Positions 25,948 to 35,328 are shown, counted from the stretch's first letter. The stretch: 64,000 bases of DNA from an uncultured Dyadobacter sp. (GCF_946482605.1 NZ_CAMLSE010000016.1:124001-188000), one strand, 5' to 3'. Made by a program: numbers and translations. Notes: generated from the sequence alone by a model not told the origin.

Positions 25948-26982
25948 ATGAATCAGTCTGTAGTAATTGCGCCGATAAGCGAGAGCTTACCGGATTTTTT
26001 GAGTTCATCGCAGTATTCAAAAGTGGTAGTGATAGTCGATAACAATACAAAAAGGCATTGTTATCCTGTTTTGAAAGGCTTTTTGCCAAAACATCGGGTT
26101 ATAACCGTTCCCAGTGGTGAGGCGAACAAGACATTGGCGACTTGTGAAAAGATTTGGGAAGCAATGACCACGGAAGAGCTCGACAGGCACGCGCTGGTGA
26201 TCAATGTGGGTGGAGGCGTGATCGGAGATATGGGTGGTTTTTGTGCGGCAGTTTACAAACGTGGAATAGATTTTATACAAGTCCCGACGACTTTGCTTTC
26301 ACAGGTCGACGCAAGTGTAGGAGGGAAACTGGGGATTGATTTCCAGGGTTTTAAAAATCACCTGGGCGTTTTCAATATTCCAAAAAGTGTGTTGATCGAC
26401 CCGGTTTTTTTGAAGACGTTACCGGAAAGAGAGATCAGGTCGGGATTCGGTGAGATTATCAAGCATTGCCTGATCGCCGACGGTGCGAAGTGGGAGGAGA
26501 TTCGGCAGAAGGATTTTGAAAACCAGAACTGGCAGGATCTGATCGCGCATTCGGTGAAGATCAAACAGCAGGTTGTGGATCAGGACCCGACGGAAAAAGG
26601 TTTGCGGAAGATCCTGAATTTCGGGCATACGCTCGGACATGCGGTCGAGACTTGTTTTTTGAACAAACCGGCCAATCAGCGGCTTTTCCATGGCGAGGCG
26701 ATCGCAGTGGGCATGATCATGGAAGCATATCTGTCGTTCGAACGGAAAATGATCGATCAGCGGACGCTTACCGATATCGAAGAGTTTTTGTTCGCGACGT
26801 ATGGTAAGGTGAAGATTAAGCCGGAGGATGTGGAGGAGATCATTCGTTTGACCAGGCAGGACAAGAAAAACAGAGGAAAAGAGATCAGGTTTTCATTGCT
26901 GAAAGGAGCCGGGCAATGTGCCTTCGATATCGTAGTAACGGCATCCGAAATGCGTAAATCAATAGCTTATTATTTGGGATAG
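25948..26982 (+). CDS. aroB: 3-dehydroquinate synthase
   Basis: The 344-residue enzyme closes DAHP to 3-dehydroquinate in the shikimate pathway, using NAD and zinc. Visible motifs: VPSGEANKT (nucleotide site), the glycine-rich NVGGGVIGDMGGF, TTLLSQVDASVGGKLGID, and the three zinc ligands in FGEIIKH (Glu), FGHTLGHAVE (His) and FHGEAIAVGM (His). The 278-base gap to the divergent VOC gene holds an A+T-rich block with a weak TTTG-N17-TATCTTTA pair at 25818-25846, which may be its promoter. No other shikimate gene is adjacent. Confidence 0.96.
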   Translation: MNQSVVIAPISESLPDFLSSSQYSKVVVIVDNNTKRHCYPVLKGFLPKHRVITVPSGEANKTLATCEKIWEAMTTEELDRHALVINVGGGVIGDMGGFCAAVYKRGIDFIQVPTTLLSQVDASVGGKLGIDFQGFKNHLGVFNIPKSVLIDPVFLKTLPEREIRSGFGEIIKHCLIADGAKWEEIRQKDFENQNWQDLIAHSVKIKQQVVDQDPTEKGLRKILNFGHTLGHAVETCFLNKPANQRLFHGEAIAVGMIMEAYLSFERKMIDQRTLTDIEEFLFATYGKVKIKPEDVEEIIRLTRQDKKNRGKEIRFSLLKGAGQCAFDIVVTASEMRKSIAYYLG

Positions 26983-27070
26983 GTTTTACAGGCAGGCATA
27001 AGCTATTGGTAGTGTTGGAAGAGTATTTGATACTTCTTGATATATTATTATTCACAACCTGACAAATTAA

Positions 27071-27646
27071 ATGCTTATGCTGAGGTCTATTTTAATCTAT
27101 GCCGCTTTACTTCTTGTAGTCGTGATTGCAGGGTGCTCCAGTGGCCGGAAAGTGTTTGTGGAGCATGATTACAGCTACGAAACCAACTTTAAAGATTACT
27201 CTTCCTATACGTTTCTGGAATGTGAGAGGGATACCAATAATCTTTGCACCGAAATTTATGAGGCGATTCGCCGCCAGATGCAGGTAAGGGGCTATAAACT
27301 CACTGCCGAGAAGCCTACTTTGCTCGTCAACTACGGGATTTTCTATGATAATCTGCGGTATCAGGGCTATATGCAGCCGGTGATCAAGAACTGGGTGGAT
27401 ACCGAGAACGAAGGATTCCGCTATGAGCCGATCAAATATGCGCTTGACAAAGGCACATTGATCGTTTCACTGATCGACGCGGAAAGTGATCAGGTGGTGT
27501 GGAGAGGGTATGCATCCGGGATTTTCAAGGGAGTGGAAAGCTCCAATAACCATTATCGCAGCGTTGTAAGGCGCATTTTTGACCAGTACCCGCTATTTGC
27601 GAAAGGTTACGACCCGAGGCGTTACAGCGAGCAGGTTGGACGGTAA
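27071..27646 (+). CDS. DUF4136 family lipoprotein
   Basis: This 191-residue protein has a lipoprotein signal ending VVIAGCSSG (lipidated Cys about residue 24), followed by the DUF4136 domain: the FKDYSSYTFLE start, LLVNYGI, and GTLIVSLIDAESDQVVWRGYASGI, then a late VVRRIFDQYPLF. The family is a periplasmic/outer-membrane lipoprotein of unknown function. An ATG two codons later (27077) is also possible. A strong terminator follows at once. Confidence 0.85.
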   Translation: MLMLRSILIYAALLLVVVIAGCSSGRKVFVEHDYSYETNFKDYSSYTFLECERDTNNLCTEIYEAIRRQMQVRGYKLTAEKPTLLVNYGIFYDNLRYQGYMQPVIKNWVDTENEGFRYEPIKYALDKGTLIVSLIDAESDQVVWRGYASGIFKGVESSNNHYRSVVRRIFDQYPLFAKGYDPRRYSEQVGR

Positions 27647-27666
27647 GGAGCGAGAGATATAAGTAG

Positions 27667-27716
27667 GCGGCCCGGAGATCATCCATTTTTTTGGATGGCT
27701 TTCGGGCCGCTTTTTT
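27667..27716 (+). terminator. rho-independent terminator after the DUF4136 gene
   Basis: GCGGCCCG (27667-27674) pairs with CGGGCCGC (27703-27710), with an inner ATCCA/TGGAT stem, followed by six T's. Confidence 0.9.
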
Positions 27717-27729
27717 AATTCACCAAGCC

Positions 27730-28614
27730 TTATTTAGTAAGTCCGGCGTCATCGGAAGCGCCCAGGGCCAATGCGCCCCAGTCGAGGTTTTCCCGTCCTT
27801 TGGCAAGCCCGGAAATAAACCGGTTTCTGATAATGTCGGCGAAGGGCATCGGTGCATTCACGTCCGAGGCGGTTTGTAGCGTGAGGTTAATGTCTTTCAA
27901 CCCCAATGGAAACCGGAATGCAACCGGCTCGTATGCATGCTGGGCGACGATCTTGCCGTAATTCTGGAAAATAGGCGCAGCAAACAAGGTGGACGTCAGC
28001 ATTTCGTAAATGCTTTGCCTTGAAATTCCGCTCTTTTCAGCCATTGTGAATGCCTCTCCCATCATTTCAAGGCTACAAGCAATCATGAAGTTCCCCGCGA
28101 GTTTGATCACATTGGCGGCACCGGGATCGTCGCCGAAATCGAACACCCCTTTTACAAAACTTTGCACAATGGGTTTAATGCGCTCCTTTGCGGCTGCATT
28201 CCCCGAAAGGCAAATGTTGCCCACCTTTGCGCGCACTGCTTCCGGGCGAGCGAATATGGGCGCGGCCACATAATGCGCGCCGTACCAGTCGTGCACCTGG
28301 CTGAGGTTGCGCGAGGTTTCCGGAGAAATGGTGCTCATTGAAACATGTACGCCATCTTTTCCGAGCTTTTCGACCAGCTCCATTGAGAATATTTCCTCCA
28401 CGGCCGCGTCGTCGGCCAGGACCGAAAACACCAGCCCGCCAGCGCTGATGGCTTCTATGGGGTCTTCTACCACAGTGGCGCCGAGTTTCGTCAATGGCTC
28501 TGCTTTGGACGCCGTTCTGTTCCAGACGACCAGTTCGTAGCCGGCTTCCAGCAGACTTTCCGCAATGGGCATTCCCAGGTTTCCAAGCCCGAGAAAAGCT
28601 ATTTTTTCAGACAT
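27730..28614 (-). CDS. beta-hydroxyacid dehydrogenase (HIBADH/GLYR family)
   Basis: The 294-residue protein opens with the NAD(P)-binding AFLGLGNLGMPIAESLL. It has the SMSTISPETS substrate loop (family S-T-x-x-P), the catalytic Lys in VIKLAGNFM, and the C-terminal helical domain with KDINLTLQTASD. Members reduce or oxidise 3-hydroxyisobutyrate, glyoxylate or succinic semialdehyde; the motif DAAVEEIF and Leu-Asn-rich pocket look most like the GLYR group. It starts 23 bases after the carboxylase beta-subunit gene on the same strand and is likely cotranscribed, which would place it near branched-chain amino-acid breakdown. Confidence 0.85.
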   Translation of the reverse strand: MSEKIAFLGLGNLGMPIAESLLEAGYELVVWNRTASKAEPLTKLGATVVEDPIEAISAGGLVFSVLADDAAVEEIFSMELVEKLGKDGVHVSMSTISPETSRNLSQVHDWYGAHYVAAPIFARPEAVRAKVGNICLSGNAAAKERIKPIVQSFVKGVFDFGDDPGAANVIKLAGNFMIACSLEMMGEAFTMAEKSGISRQSIYEMLTSTLFAAPIFQNYGKIVAQHAYEPVAFRFPLGLKDINLTLQTASDVNAPMPFADIIRNRFISGLAKGRENLDWGALALGASDDAGLTK

Positions 28615-28637
28615 AAATCAAAGGTTTGAGTAAAAAA

Positions 28638-30251
28638 TTAAACTTGAATAACACCTACATTGAAAGGCTTCTCAATAGGTGCCTGGTCGGCCGCCGCAAT
28701 ACCCTCCGCAATGGTGCGCCGGGTTTCTGCCGGGTCAATAATCCCATCGACCCACAGGCGCGCGGCGGCGTAGTAGGGAGACAATTCCTGGTTGTAGCGG
28801 TCTGTAATTTCGTCCAGCAACTCTTTTTCTGCTTCCGGCGTAATCGTCTCGCCTTTGGCTTTTAGTGTTGCAGTTTGCACTTGCAGCAGTGTCCGGGCGG
28901 CGGTTGCACCGCTCATTACCGCCATTTGTGCGGTAGGCCACGCGAATATTAATCTGGGATCATAGGCTTTGCCGCACATCGCATAGTTGCCCGCCCCATA
29001 CGAGTTCCCGATAATGAATGTGAACTTGGGAACCACCGAATTGGCCACTGCATTGACCATCTTGGCACCGTCTTTGATAATGCCACCCTGCTCGGCCCGG
29101 CTGCCTACCATGAAGCCGGTCACGTCGTGGAAAAATACAAGCGGGATTTTTTTCTGGTTGCAGTTCATGATGAAACGGGCTGCTTTGTCGGCGGCTTCGG
29201 CATAAATCACCCCGCCCATTTGCATTTCGCCTTTTCCGGATTTTACCATTTTGCGCTGGTTTGCTACAATGCCCACGGCCCAGCCGTCGATGCGGGCATA
29301 AGCGCAGATCAGCGTTTTCCCGTAGTCGGGTTTGTATTCGTCGATTTCAGAGTTGTCGGTAATGCATTCGAGAATGGGACGTACGTCGTAGGGTTTGAGG
29401 CGGTCGGTGGGCAGGAGGTTGTAAATTTCCCCGGGCTGGCGCGAAGGAAGCTGTGCATTCTTGCGGTCGAAACCGGCGGATAATGGCTTGCCGATTTTGT
29501 CGATGTGCCTCCGAATGGCATCCAGGCACGATTTGTCGTCGGGAAACTTGTTGTCGGTAACGCCCGAGATTTCACAATGCATGGCGGCACCTCCGAGCGA
29601 TTCGGCATCGATATCTTCTCCAATGGACGATTTGACCAGGTAAGGTCCCGCGAGGAAGACCGAGCCGGTCCCTTCTACGATGAACGCTTCGTCGGACATA
29701 ATGGGCAGGTAGGCGCCGCCCGCGACACAAGCGCCCATAATGGCTGAGATCTGCACAATGCCCATTGCCGACATTTGTGCATTGTTCCTGAAAATACGAC
29801 CGAAATGCTCCTTGTCGGCGAACACCTCCGCCTGCATGGGCAGGTATACCCCCGCGCTATCCACCAGGTAAATGACCGGCAGCCGGTTCTCCATCGCAAT
29901 TTCCTGCGCACGAAGATTCTTTTTGGCCGCGATCGGGAACCAGGCACCGGCTTTCACAGTCGCGTCGTTGGCCACGATCATGCATTGTTTGCCTGCAACG
30001 TATCCTATTCCGGCGACCACTCCGCCCGAAGGACAGCCCCCTTCTTTCTCGTACATGCCATCGCCTGCGAATGCGCCAATTTCAAGAAGATGAGAGCCCG
30101 GGTCGGTCAGATAACTAATCCTTTCCCGCGCGGTGAGCTTTCCTTTCTGATGTTGCGCTTCGATTTTTTTCGCTCCGCCGCCGAGCTTGACCTGCTCGTA
30201 TTTCTGGTTCAGGATCTCAATGAGGTGTGGTAGGCTTTCCTGGCTGGTCAT
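28638..30251 (-). CDS. acyl-CoA carboxylase beta subunit, methylcrotonyl-CoA carboxylase type
   Basis: The 537-residue carboxyltransferase has the crotonase-like twin domains. SAGVYLPMQAEVFADKEHFGRIF, interrupted by changes, is the hallmark block of methylcrotonyl-CoA carboxylase beta subunits (MCC), together with GACVAGGAYLPIMSDEA, and the C-terminal domain has NSYGAGNYAMCGKAYDPR. MCC carboxylates 3-methylcrotonyl-CoA in leucine breakdown. The biotin-carrying alpha subunit is not in the window. The gene has a promoter nested in the preceding gene's terminator (30292-30330). Geranyl-CoA or other acyl-CoA substrates cannot be excluded. Confidence 0.88.
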   Translation of the reverse strand: MTSQESLPHLIEILNQKYEQVKLGGGAKKIEAQHQKGKLTARERISYLTDPGSHLLEIGAFAGDGMYEKEGGCPSGGVVAGIGYVAGKQCMIVANDATVKAGAWFPIAAKKNLRAQEIAMENRLPVIYLVDSAGVYLPMQAEVFADKEHFGRIFRNNAQMSAMGIVQISAIMGACVAGGAYLPIMSDEAFIVEGTGSVFLAGPYLVKSSIGEDIDAESLGGAAMHCEISGVTDNKFPDDKSCLDAIRRHIDKIGKPLSAGFDRKNAQLPSRQPGEIYNLLPTDRLKPYDVRPILECITDNSEIDEYKPDYGKTLICAYARIDGWAVGIVANQRKMVKSGKGEMQMGGVIYAEAADKAARFIMNCNQKKIPLVFFHDVTGFMVGSRAEQGGIIKDGAKMVNAVANSVVPKFTFIIGNSYGAGNYAMCGKAYDPRLIFAWPTAQMAVMSGATAARTLLQVQTATLKAKGETITPEAEKELLDEITDRYNQELSPYYAAARLWVDGIIDPAETRRTIAEGIAAADQAPIEKPFNVGVIQV

Positions 30252-30291
30252 GATGATGAAGAATGGTGTGAGTAATAAAACGGGCTTATTT

Positions 30292-30323
30292 CAAAAGTAA
30301 AAAGTCGTTCACCGGTAAGCAAA
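30292..30323 (-). promoter_or_regulatory. promoter for the carboxylase gene, nested in a terminator
   Basis: The reverse strand reads TTTG (30323-30320), 20 bases, TACTTTTG (30299-30292). This is the best promoter match in the window. Transcription would start about 35 bases before the ATG at 30251. Confidence 0.6.
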
Positions 30324-30330
30324 CGACTTT
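30300..30330 (-). terminator. terminator for the MCE gene overlapping the next promoter
   Basis: AAAGTCGTT (reverse strand 30330-30322) pairs with AACGACTTT (30309-30301), then a T-rich tract. The same DNA holds the -33 and -7 boxes of the downstream gene. Confidence 0.6.
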
Positions 30331-30360
30331 GATATTAATTCGAAAATGTTAGTTCGTGCC

Positions 30361-31326
30361 TTATTTGACAGTGGTAGCGGTATCAAGCGGTGATTCAGTA
30401 GGTCCTTTATCTTTTTTGCCAAAAACCGACACATTAATATAGCGTCTGGGATGCTCCCGGAAATTGGTCAGCAGCTTATTCATGCTAATCATCGTGCGGT
30501 TGAGGTTGTTATACAATGCCTCATCTTTCACAAGCTTGCCGGCAGTTCCTTTGCCGGATTCGACACCTGCGAGCAATGTATGCAGTTCATCGATGGCACC
30601 TCTTGCAGCCTGAACCGTTTCTCCCAGTCGCAATGCATTCAGAGAGTCGGCCAATGTGCCGGTTTTCGCCAGCAATGGTTTCAGCTCTTTTTCTGTCTCT
30701 ACCAGCGAAGCCGAGAGCTTATTCAGGTTTCCGGTCAACGCAAGGAGGTTAGTCCTGTTTTCGTTCAGCAATCCTTGCAGGTTGCTGCCCGTCTGATTAT
30801 AGTTCCTGAGCACCTGGTTCAGGATTAGCCCTGTTTCCTGGAAACCGCCTACGACGAGATCGAGGTTTTTAATGAGCGAATCTGCATGTGAAACCAGCGG
30901 CAATGCTTTTTCCTGCAATACGGCCGAGATGCCCGACTCTTTTTTAGAAACAAGCGTATCTCCATCCTTCATCGCGGAGCCGGTACCCATGGCTAAATGG
31001 ATCACTTTGCCTCCTAGCAGCCCTCCGTCGGCGAGTACCGCAGCCGTTCCCTGGGGAATGGCAATGCCTTTTTGCACGTCGATGGTGACCAGCAGCATGT
31101 TCTGGCGGTTTTGAAGCAATTTGATTTCCTGTACCCGTCCGACGTTCAGACCATTCAGAAGCACGGGATTGGATGCCGTAAGACCGTCGATATTGTCGTA
31201 GAGAACGTGATATTTATAGGTTCTGGAAAAAACATCGGAGCCTTTGAGGATATGGAAGCCGAAATAGAGCATGACAATGGCCAGTAGTGCCATCATTCCG
31301 ACTTTTACTTCTCTTGATAATTTCAT
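30361..31326 (-). CDS. MlaD/MCE family lipid-transport protein
   Basis: An N-terminal transmembrane helix (VGMMALLAIVMLYFGFHIL) leads into the MCE domain with YHVLYDNIDGLTASNPVLLNG and the GLNVGRVQEIKL strand, typical of MlaD-like substrate-binding subunits. A long helical C-terminal part (about 160-321) should form the hydrophobic tunnel or needle. MCE rings carry phospholipids across the periplasm. No ATPase or permease (mlaE/mlaF) gene is adjacent. It follows the amidase gene on the same strand by 145 bases. The divergent LptD gene suggests an outer-membrane biogenesis block. Confidence 0.88.
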   Translation of the reverse strand: MKLSREVKVGMMALLAIVMLYFGFHILKGSDVFSRTYKYHVLYDNIDGLTASNPVLLNGLNVGRVQEIKLLQNRQNMLLVTIDVQKGIAIPQGTAAVLADGGLLGGKVIHLAMGTGSAMKDGDTLVSKKESGISAVLQEKALPLVSHADSLIKNLDLVVGGFQETGLILNQVLRNYNQTGSNLQGLLNENRTNLLALTGNLNKLSASLVETEKELKPLLAKTGTLADSLNALRLGETVQAARGAIDELHTLLAGVESGKGTAGKLVKDEALYNNLNRTMISMNKLLTNFREHPRRYINVSVFGKKDKGPTESPLDTATTVK

Positions 31327-31470
31327 GGACTAAACATTTGACCTGCATGTTTACTGACAGGCGTAAGTGGTATCAAACTTTCAATAGTGTCTTTTTTAGC
31401 AGGTTTTGGGGCTTAACACCAAAGTATCAAAAATTGTTTTGACAAATCAAAGCATTATGTGACCGGTTAC

Positions 31471-32268
31471 TTAGCGGTCCATATCTTTCTTATAGGCCAT
31501 AAAAGCCTGGTGAATGCATTTAGCGACCTCTTCCTGGCCGTCTTCCGAACTCAGGTATTCCTCCTCATCGGGAGAGGAAAGGAAGCCCGTTTCGATGAGT
31601 ACGCTGGGCATTGCGCATCTCCATAATACCAAAAAACCGGCCTGTTTCACCCCACGGCTTTCACGTTCTGAAACCGACTGGAATTTCTTTTCGATCTGAT
31701 CAGCCAGGCGAAGGCTGCTCGAAATGAATGCGCTTTGGTAGTTGGCCAGCATAATATGGGCCAGCGGTGAGTTGGGATCGAAACCTTTATATTTTTGTTT
31801 GTAGTTGGTCTCCTGCAAAATAACCGAGTTTTCACGTTTCGCCACTTCCAGGTTACCTTCTGTTTTGTGTAAACCCATTACATAAGTTTCGGTGCCGTGC
31901 ACGGTACGTGACCTTGGGGTGGCGTTGCAGTGAATGGAAATGAAAAGGTCCGCGTTGTTGCGGTTGGCAAATGCCGAACGCTCACCCAATTCGATAAATA
32001 CGTCCGTTGAGCGCGTATATAGTACCTTGACGTCCGGTGTTTCTTCTTTGATCTTCTTTCCGAGGCCCAATGCAACGGCTAGTGCCACGTCTTTTTCCTT
32101 GGTATACTTGCCCCTCGTTCCCGGGTCCTTACCTCCATGTCCTGCGTCAATGACTACTGTATTTACTTTGCTGCCCGATTTTGTAGTGGCTGGTTCCTGC
32201 CGAAAAACAAAGGCTACGCTCGCCAGCAGAAAACTTGCTACAATTACTAATTTAAGAAGTTTTAACAT
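31471..32268 (-). CDS. N-acetylmuramoyl-L-alanine amidase (Amidase_3)
   Basis: The 265-residue protein has a signal or anchor helix (residues 1-22), then VVIDAGHGGKDPG (zinc His), KEKDVALAVALG (Glu), DLFISIHCNA (His) and SVLIETGFLSSPDEE (catalytic Glu). It hydrolyses the peptide side chain from MurNAc. Unlike the amidase at 16132 it has no C-terminal extension, so it resembles AmiA/AmiC-type cell-separation enzymes. It is divergent from lptD with start sites 74 bases apart and is followed by the MCE gene. Confidence 0.92.
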   Translation of the reverse strand: MLKLLKLVIVASFLLASVAFVFRQEPATTKSGSKVNTVVIDAGHGGKDPGTRGKYTKEKDVALAVALGLGKKIKEETPDVKVLYTRSTDVFIELGERSAFANRNNADLFISIHCNATPRSRTVHGTETYVMGLHKTEGNLEVAKRENSVILQETNYKQKYKGFDPNSPLAHIMLANYQSAFISSSLRLADQIEKKFQSVSERESRGVKQAGFLVLWRCAMPSVLIETGFLSSPDEEEYLSSEDGQEEVAKCIHQAFMAYKKDMDR

Positions 32269-32309
32269 TATTTTTTAATTGGGGCGTTACTCGAACGAGG
32301 TTTCTCTGC

Positions 32310-32317
32310 TAATTTTG
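32310..32317 (+). promoter_or_regulatory. candidate -7 box TAATTTTG for lptD
   Basis: Exact TAnnTTTG, placing a transcript start about 20 bases before the TTG start at 32343. The -33 region is weak. Confidence 0.45.
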
Positions 32318-32328
32318 AAATTCGTATG

Positions 32329-32336
32329 CAAAAATA
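32329..32336 (-). promoter_or_regulatory. candidate -7 box TATTTTTG for the amidase gene
   Basis: Exact TAnnTTTG on the reverse strand, giving a leader of about 55 bases. It partly faces the lptD box, so the two promoters overlap. Confidence 0.35.
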
Positions 32337-32342
32337 CTCTAT

Positions 32343-35252
32343 TTGTTAGAACTGAAAAGAAAGGCGATTATTATATCGTCGGTAGTTGCGGCGTTTCTCG
32401 TGTTCAGCACTGTGGCATGTGTGCAGCAACGATCCAAGGGGTCCGGGAAAAATCAGAGTAAGCTCAAAACTTCTGCTGCTGCGAAACAATCAGCGGATTC
32501 CCTTCTTACAGTGCAAAAACAAGCCGGCGCAGATACATCTGCCGCAGGCCGGTCCGGCGTGCCTGGAACTGTGGCGAAAGGGGATACGACCTTGTCCGGT
32601 AAAGGAATAGCTGCGGATTCCACCGCAGCCGACTCTCTCTCAAATCCGGATGATCTTCAGAATACCGTCGAATACACCGCTGAGGATTCGACGATCATGG
32701 ATGCAGTCCTGAAACAAGTACATTTGTATGGCAATGCAGAGGTCAATTACGGGACGATCAACCTCAAAGCAAGTTACATCAGACTGAACTGGGTTACCAA
32801 TGAGGTGTATGCAGTGGGTACCTACGACTCCACGGCGAAGAAAATGGCGGGAGAGCCCATCTTTCAGGACGGTCCGGAGACTTATAACACCAAGGAAATC
32901 CGCTACAACTTCAAGTCCAAGAAGGCGCTCATCCAGGGCATTGTGACCCAGGAGGGCGACGGAAACATACGCGGGGAAAAAGTGAAGAAGGATGCGGAGG
33001 GTAATTTCTACATCAGGCATTCTATCTATACGACCTGTAACCTTACCCACCCGCATTACTACATCAACGCACCGAAGATCAAGATGGTGAACAAGAAGCA
33101 GGTCATTTCAGGGCCGTTCAACCTGGTGATCAGCGACGTGCCGTTGCCGATTGCATTACCTTTCGGTTTTTTTCCATTCCCTAAAAAGAAGGAGAGCGGT
33201 ACCAGCGGGATCATTTTCCCTACTTACGGGGAGGAACCGAACGGTCGCGGTTTTTACCTTAGGGAAGGTGGATACTACTTTGCCATCAGTGAATACATCA
33301 ACGCCATTCTGCTGGGGCAGATTTATTCCAATGGAAGCTGGGGGTTGGGTGTACAATCGACTTACATCAAGCGGTACCAGTATTCGGGGAATATTTCGCT
33401 CCGGTTCAACAAGAACAAGTCAAGTGACGAGGTCGATAAGCTGTTTAACCGCGGCGCAACAAATGATTTCGCCATTCTCTGGTCTCATGCACCGAAGGCG
33501 CGGGGTAACTCTACATTTTCGGCCAACGTAAACATAAGCAGTAACAGTTATAACCAGCTTCAGGAGTTCGATGTAACGAAATATACGTCGAACGTCGCCA
33601 GTTCATCTGTTCAGTATAACCGTACTTTCGGGCAATATATGAGGGCAGCAGCCAGCTTGCGAGTCAACCAGAACTTCGGGCAAAAAGTACCGGGGAAAGA
33701 GCTGCGTCAGAATGGTAAAACCAATGCTTCGACCGATTTTAGCTTTGGCGTGAATCAGATCGCTCCCTTCGCCATGAAGGGCGGGCGGGGACGATGGTAT
33801 GAAAGTTTCCGGTTAGGGATGGATTTTAGTGGTAATTACACACTTACCAACTCTCTGACGGCCGTTGATACTTCTTACAGCAGGCTGGGATTTGTATTGA
33901 CCAACAAAGTGGATACAAGTCGGGTCAATAAGACGAAAGTTGTGCCTTTCAACTTGAATAACCTTCCGGACATGTTGAAGGATGCGCAGTTTACGGGCCG
34001 GTATAGTATCCCTATCTCGCTGCCAAACTTCAAACTTTTGCGTTTTGTGAACGTGACACCAAGTGTCTCCTTGTCCGGAGAAGTGTTCACCAAGCAGTAC
34101 AAATACACCTGGCTCGGGGCGGACAGTATCCGGATCGATACGGTCAGAAAAGTGGGGACCGAGTATTCCTATAATTTCGGGGCAGGGATGAACACCCGTT
34201 TCTATGGGACGTTTTTCTTTGGAGGGAAGCGATTGGAGGCAATCCGGCACACGGTCATTCCTTCGATGTCGTTTACTTACACGCCTGATTTTACCGGGGA
34301 CGCATTTGGTTTCTACGACCGGTTCCAGATCATGGACCGTACCGGGAATGTCCGCGACCTTTCGCTGTCACGCTTCCGGGGCATTGGTTCCGGCGTCGGT
34401 AACGGGCGGGCGTCGAGCGTCATATCATTCAGTTTGAACAACTCGTTTGAAATGAAACTGAAGACTAAAAGCGATACTGCGGCAGCGCAGTTTGAAAAGG
34501 TGTCGTTGCTGGATAACCTCAGTTTGGGCGGGAGCTATAACCTGCTGGCCGACTCTCTGAACTTGTCCAACATCACGGTGAACGCCAATGCGCGGATAGG
34601 GCGGAACCTGAATCTGAACTTCAATATGAACCTGGACCCGTATACCTACCAGGCCAATCCGAACATCGTGGGCAATCAGGTCGGGACGAAGGTTAACAGA
34701 TACGCGATTACCAGCGGTCAGGGATTAGCCAATTTGCAGAACCTGGGTTTTACATTAGGGACCAGTTTTTCTCCAAAGGGAAGTTCTTCCGGCAATAAAA
34801 CCAATCCGAACGACAAGCCTAATCCGAACGATCCGAACGCGACGGCGAAGGAGGAAGTGAAGGAATTTGTAAAACAAAACCCGGATCTGTATGTGGATTT
34901 TAATGTGCCCTGGAATTTGTCCCTTAACTATAATTTCGGCCTGACAAAGCCCGGATTGTCAAAGGCAACGCTTATTCAGGCGGTGCAGGCAACCGGTGAC
35001 CTGAGTTTGTCCAAAAATTTCAAGATCAGTGTGAGCAGCGGTTTCGACTTCACTGCATTTCAACCTACGATCACCCAGCTCACTTTGTACAGGGACCTGC
35101 ATTGCTGGGATATGAGTTTCAGCTGGACACCTTTTGCGGGCAGCGCTTCCCGGGTAAGCAATTATAGTTTTACATTGAAAGTGAAATCGGCAATCCTGCA
35201 AGACCTGAAAGTGACGCGGCGACGGTCGTTCTACGACAGATCGGCTTATTGA
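32343..35252 (+). CDS. lptD: LptD-family LPS assembly outer-membrane protein
   Basis: The 969-residue protein has an N-terminal signal-like helix (AIIISSVVAAFLVFSTVAC), a low-complexity Ser/Ala/Lys segment, and an OstA/LptD N-terminal jelly-roll domain with VTQEGDGNIRGEKVKKDAEGN. It then has the plug and beta-barrel with many alternating aromatic strands (FRLGMDFSGNY, SVSLSGEVFTKQY). It should insert LPS into the outer leaflet. A true Cys appears in the signal (VAC), so it could be lipidated instead; LptD itself is not. The start is TTG and no ATG precedes MDAVLKQVHLYG. The 32310 -7 box supports the position. Confidence 0.85.
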   Translation: MLELKRKAIIISSVVAAFLVFSTVACVQQRSKGSGKNQSKLKTSAAAKQSADSLLTVQKQAGADTSAAGRSGVPGTVAKGDTTLSGKGIAADSTAADSLSNPDDLQNTVEYTAEDSTIMDAVLKQVHLYGNAEVNYGTINLKASYIRLNWVTNEVYAVGTYDSTAKKMAGEPIFQDGPETYNTKEIRYNFKSKKALIQGIVTQEGDGNIRGEKVKKDAEGNFYIRHSIYTTCNLTHPHYYINAPKIKMVNKKQVISGPFNLVISDVPLPIALPFGFFPFPKKKESGTSGIIFPTYGEEPNGRGFYLREGGYYFAISEYINAILLGQIYSNGSWGLGVQSTYIKRYQYSGNISLRFNKNKSSDEVDKLFNRGATNDFAILWSHAPKARGNSTFSANVNISSNSYNQLQEFDVTKYTSNVASSSVQYNRTFGQYMRAAASLRVNQNFGQKVPGKELRQNGKTNASTDFSFGVNQIAPFAMKGGRGRWYESFRLGMDFSGNYTLTNSLTAVDTSYSRLGFVLTNKVDTSRVNKTKVVPFNLNNLPDMLKDAQFTGRYSIPISLPNFKLLRFVNVTPSVSLSGEVFTKQYKYTWLGADSIRIDTVRKVGTEYSYNFGAGMNTRFYGTFFFGGKRLEAIRHTVIPSMSFTYTPDFTGDAFGFYDRFQIMDRTGNVRDLSLSRFRGIGSGVGNGRASSVISFSLNNSFEMKLKTKSDTAAAQFEKVSLLDNLSLGGSYNLLADSLNLSNITVNANARIGRNLNLNFNMNLDPYTYQANPNIVGNQVGTKVNRYAITSGQGLANLQNLGFTLGTSFSPKGSSSGNKTNPNDKPNPNDPNATAKEEVKEFVKQNPDLYVDFNVPWNLSLNYNFGLTKPGLSKATLIQAVQATGDLSLSKNFKISVSSGFDFTAFQPTITQLTLYRDLHCWDMSFSWTPFAGSASRVSNYSFTLKVKSAILQDLKVTRRRSFYDRSAY

Positions 35253-35271
35253 TCAGGTCGACCGATAGCAA

Positions 35272-35310
35272 CAAAAAATGGCCGCTCCAATCCGGAACGG
35301 CCATTTTTTG
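35272..35310. terminator. bidirectional terminator between lptD and DUF1573 gene
   Basis: A 13-bp perfect stem, CAAAAAATGGCCG (35272-35284) with 35298-35310, carries A's on one side and T's on the other. It serves both convergent genes. Confidence 0.9.
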
Positions 35311-35328
35311 CTAATGTCTGGCTAATGC

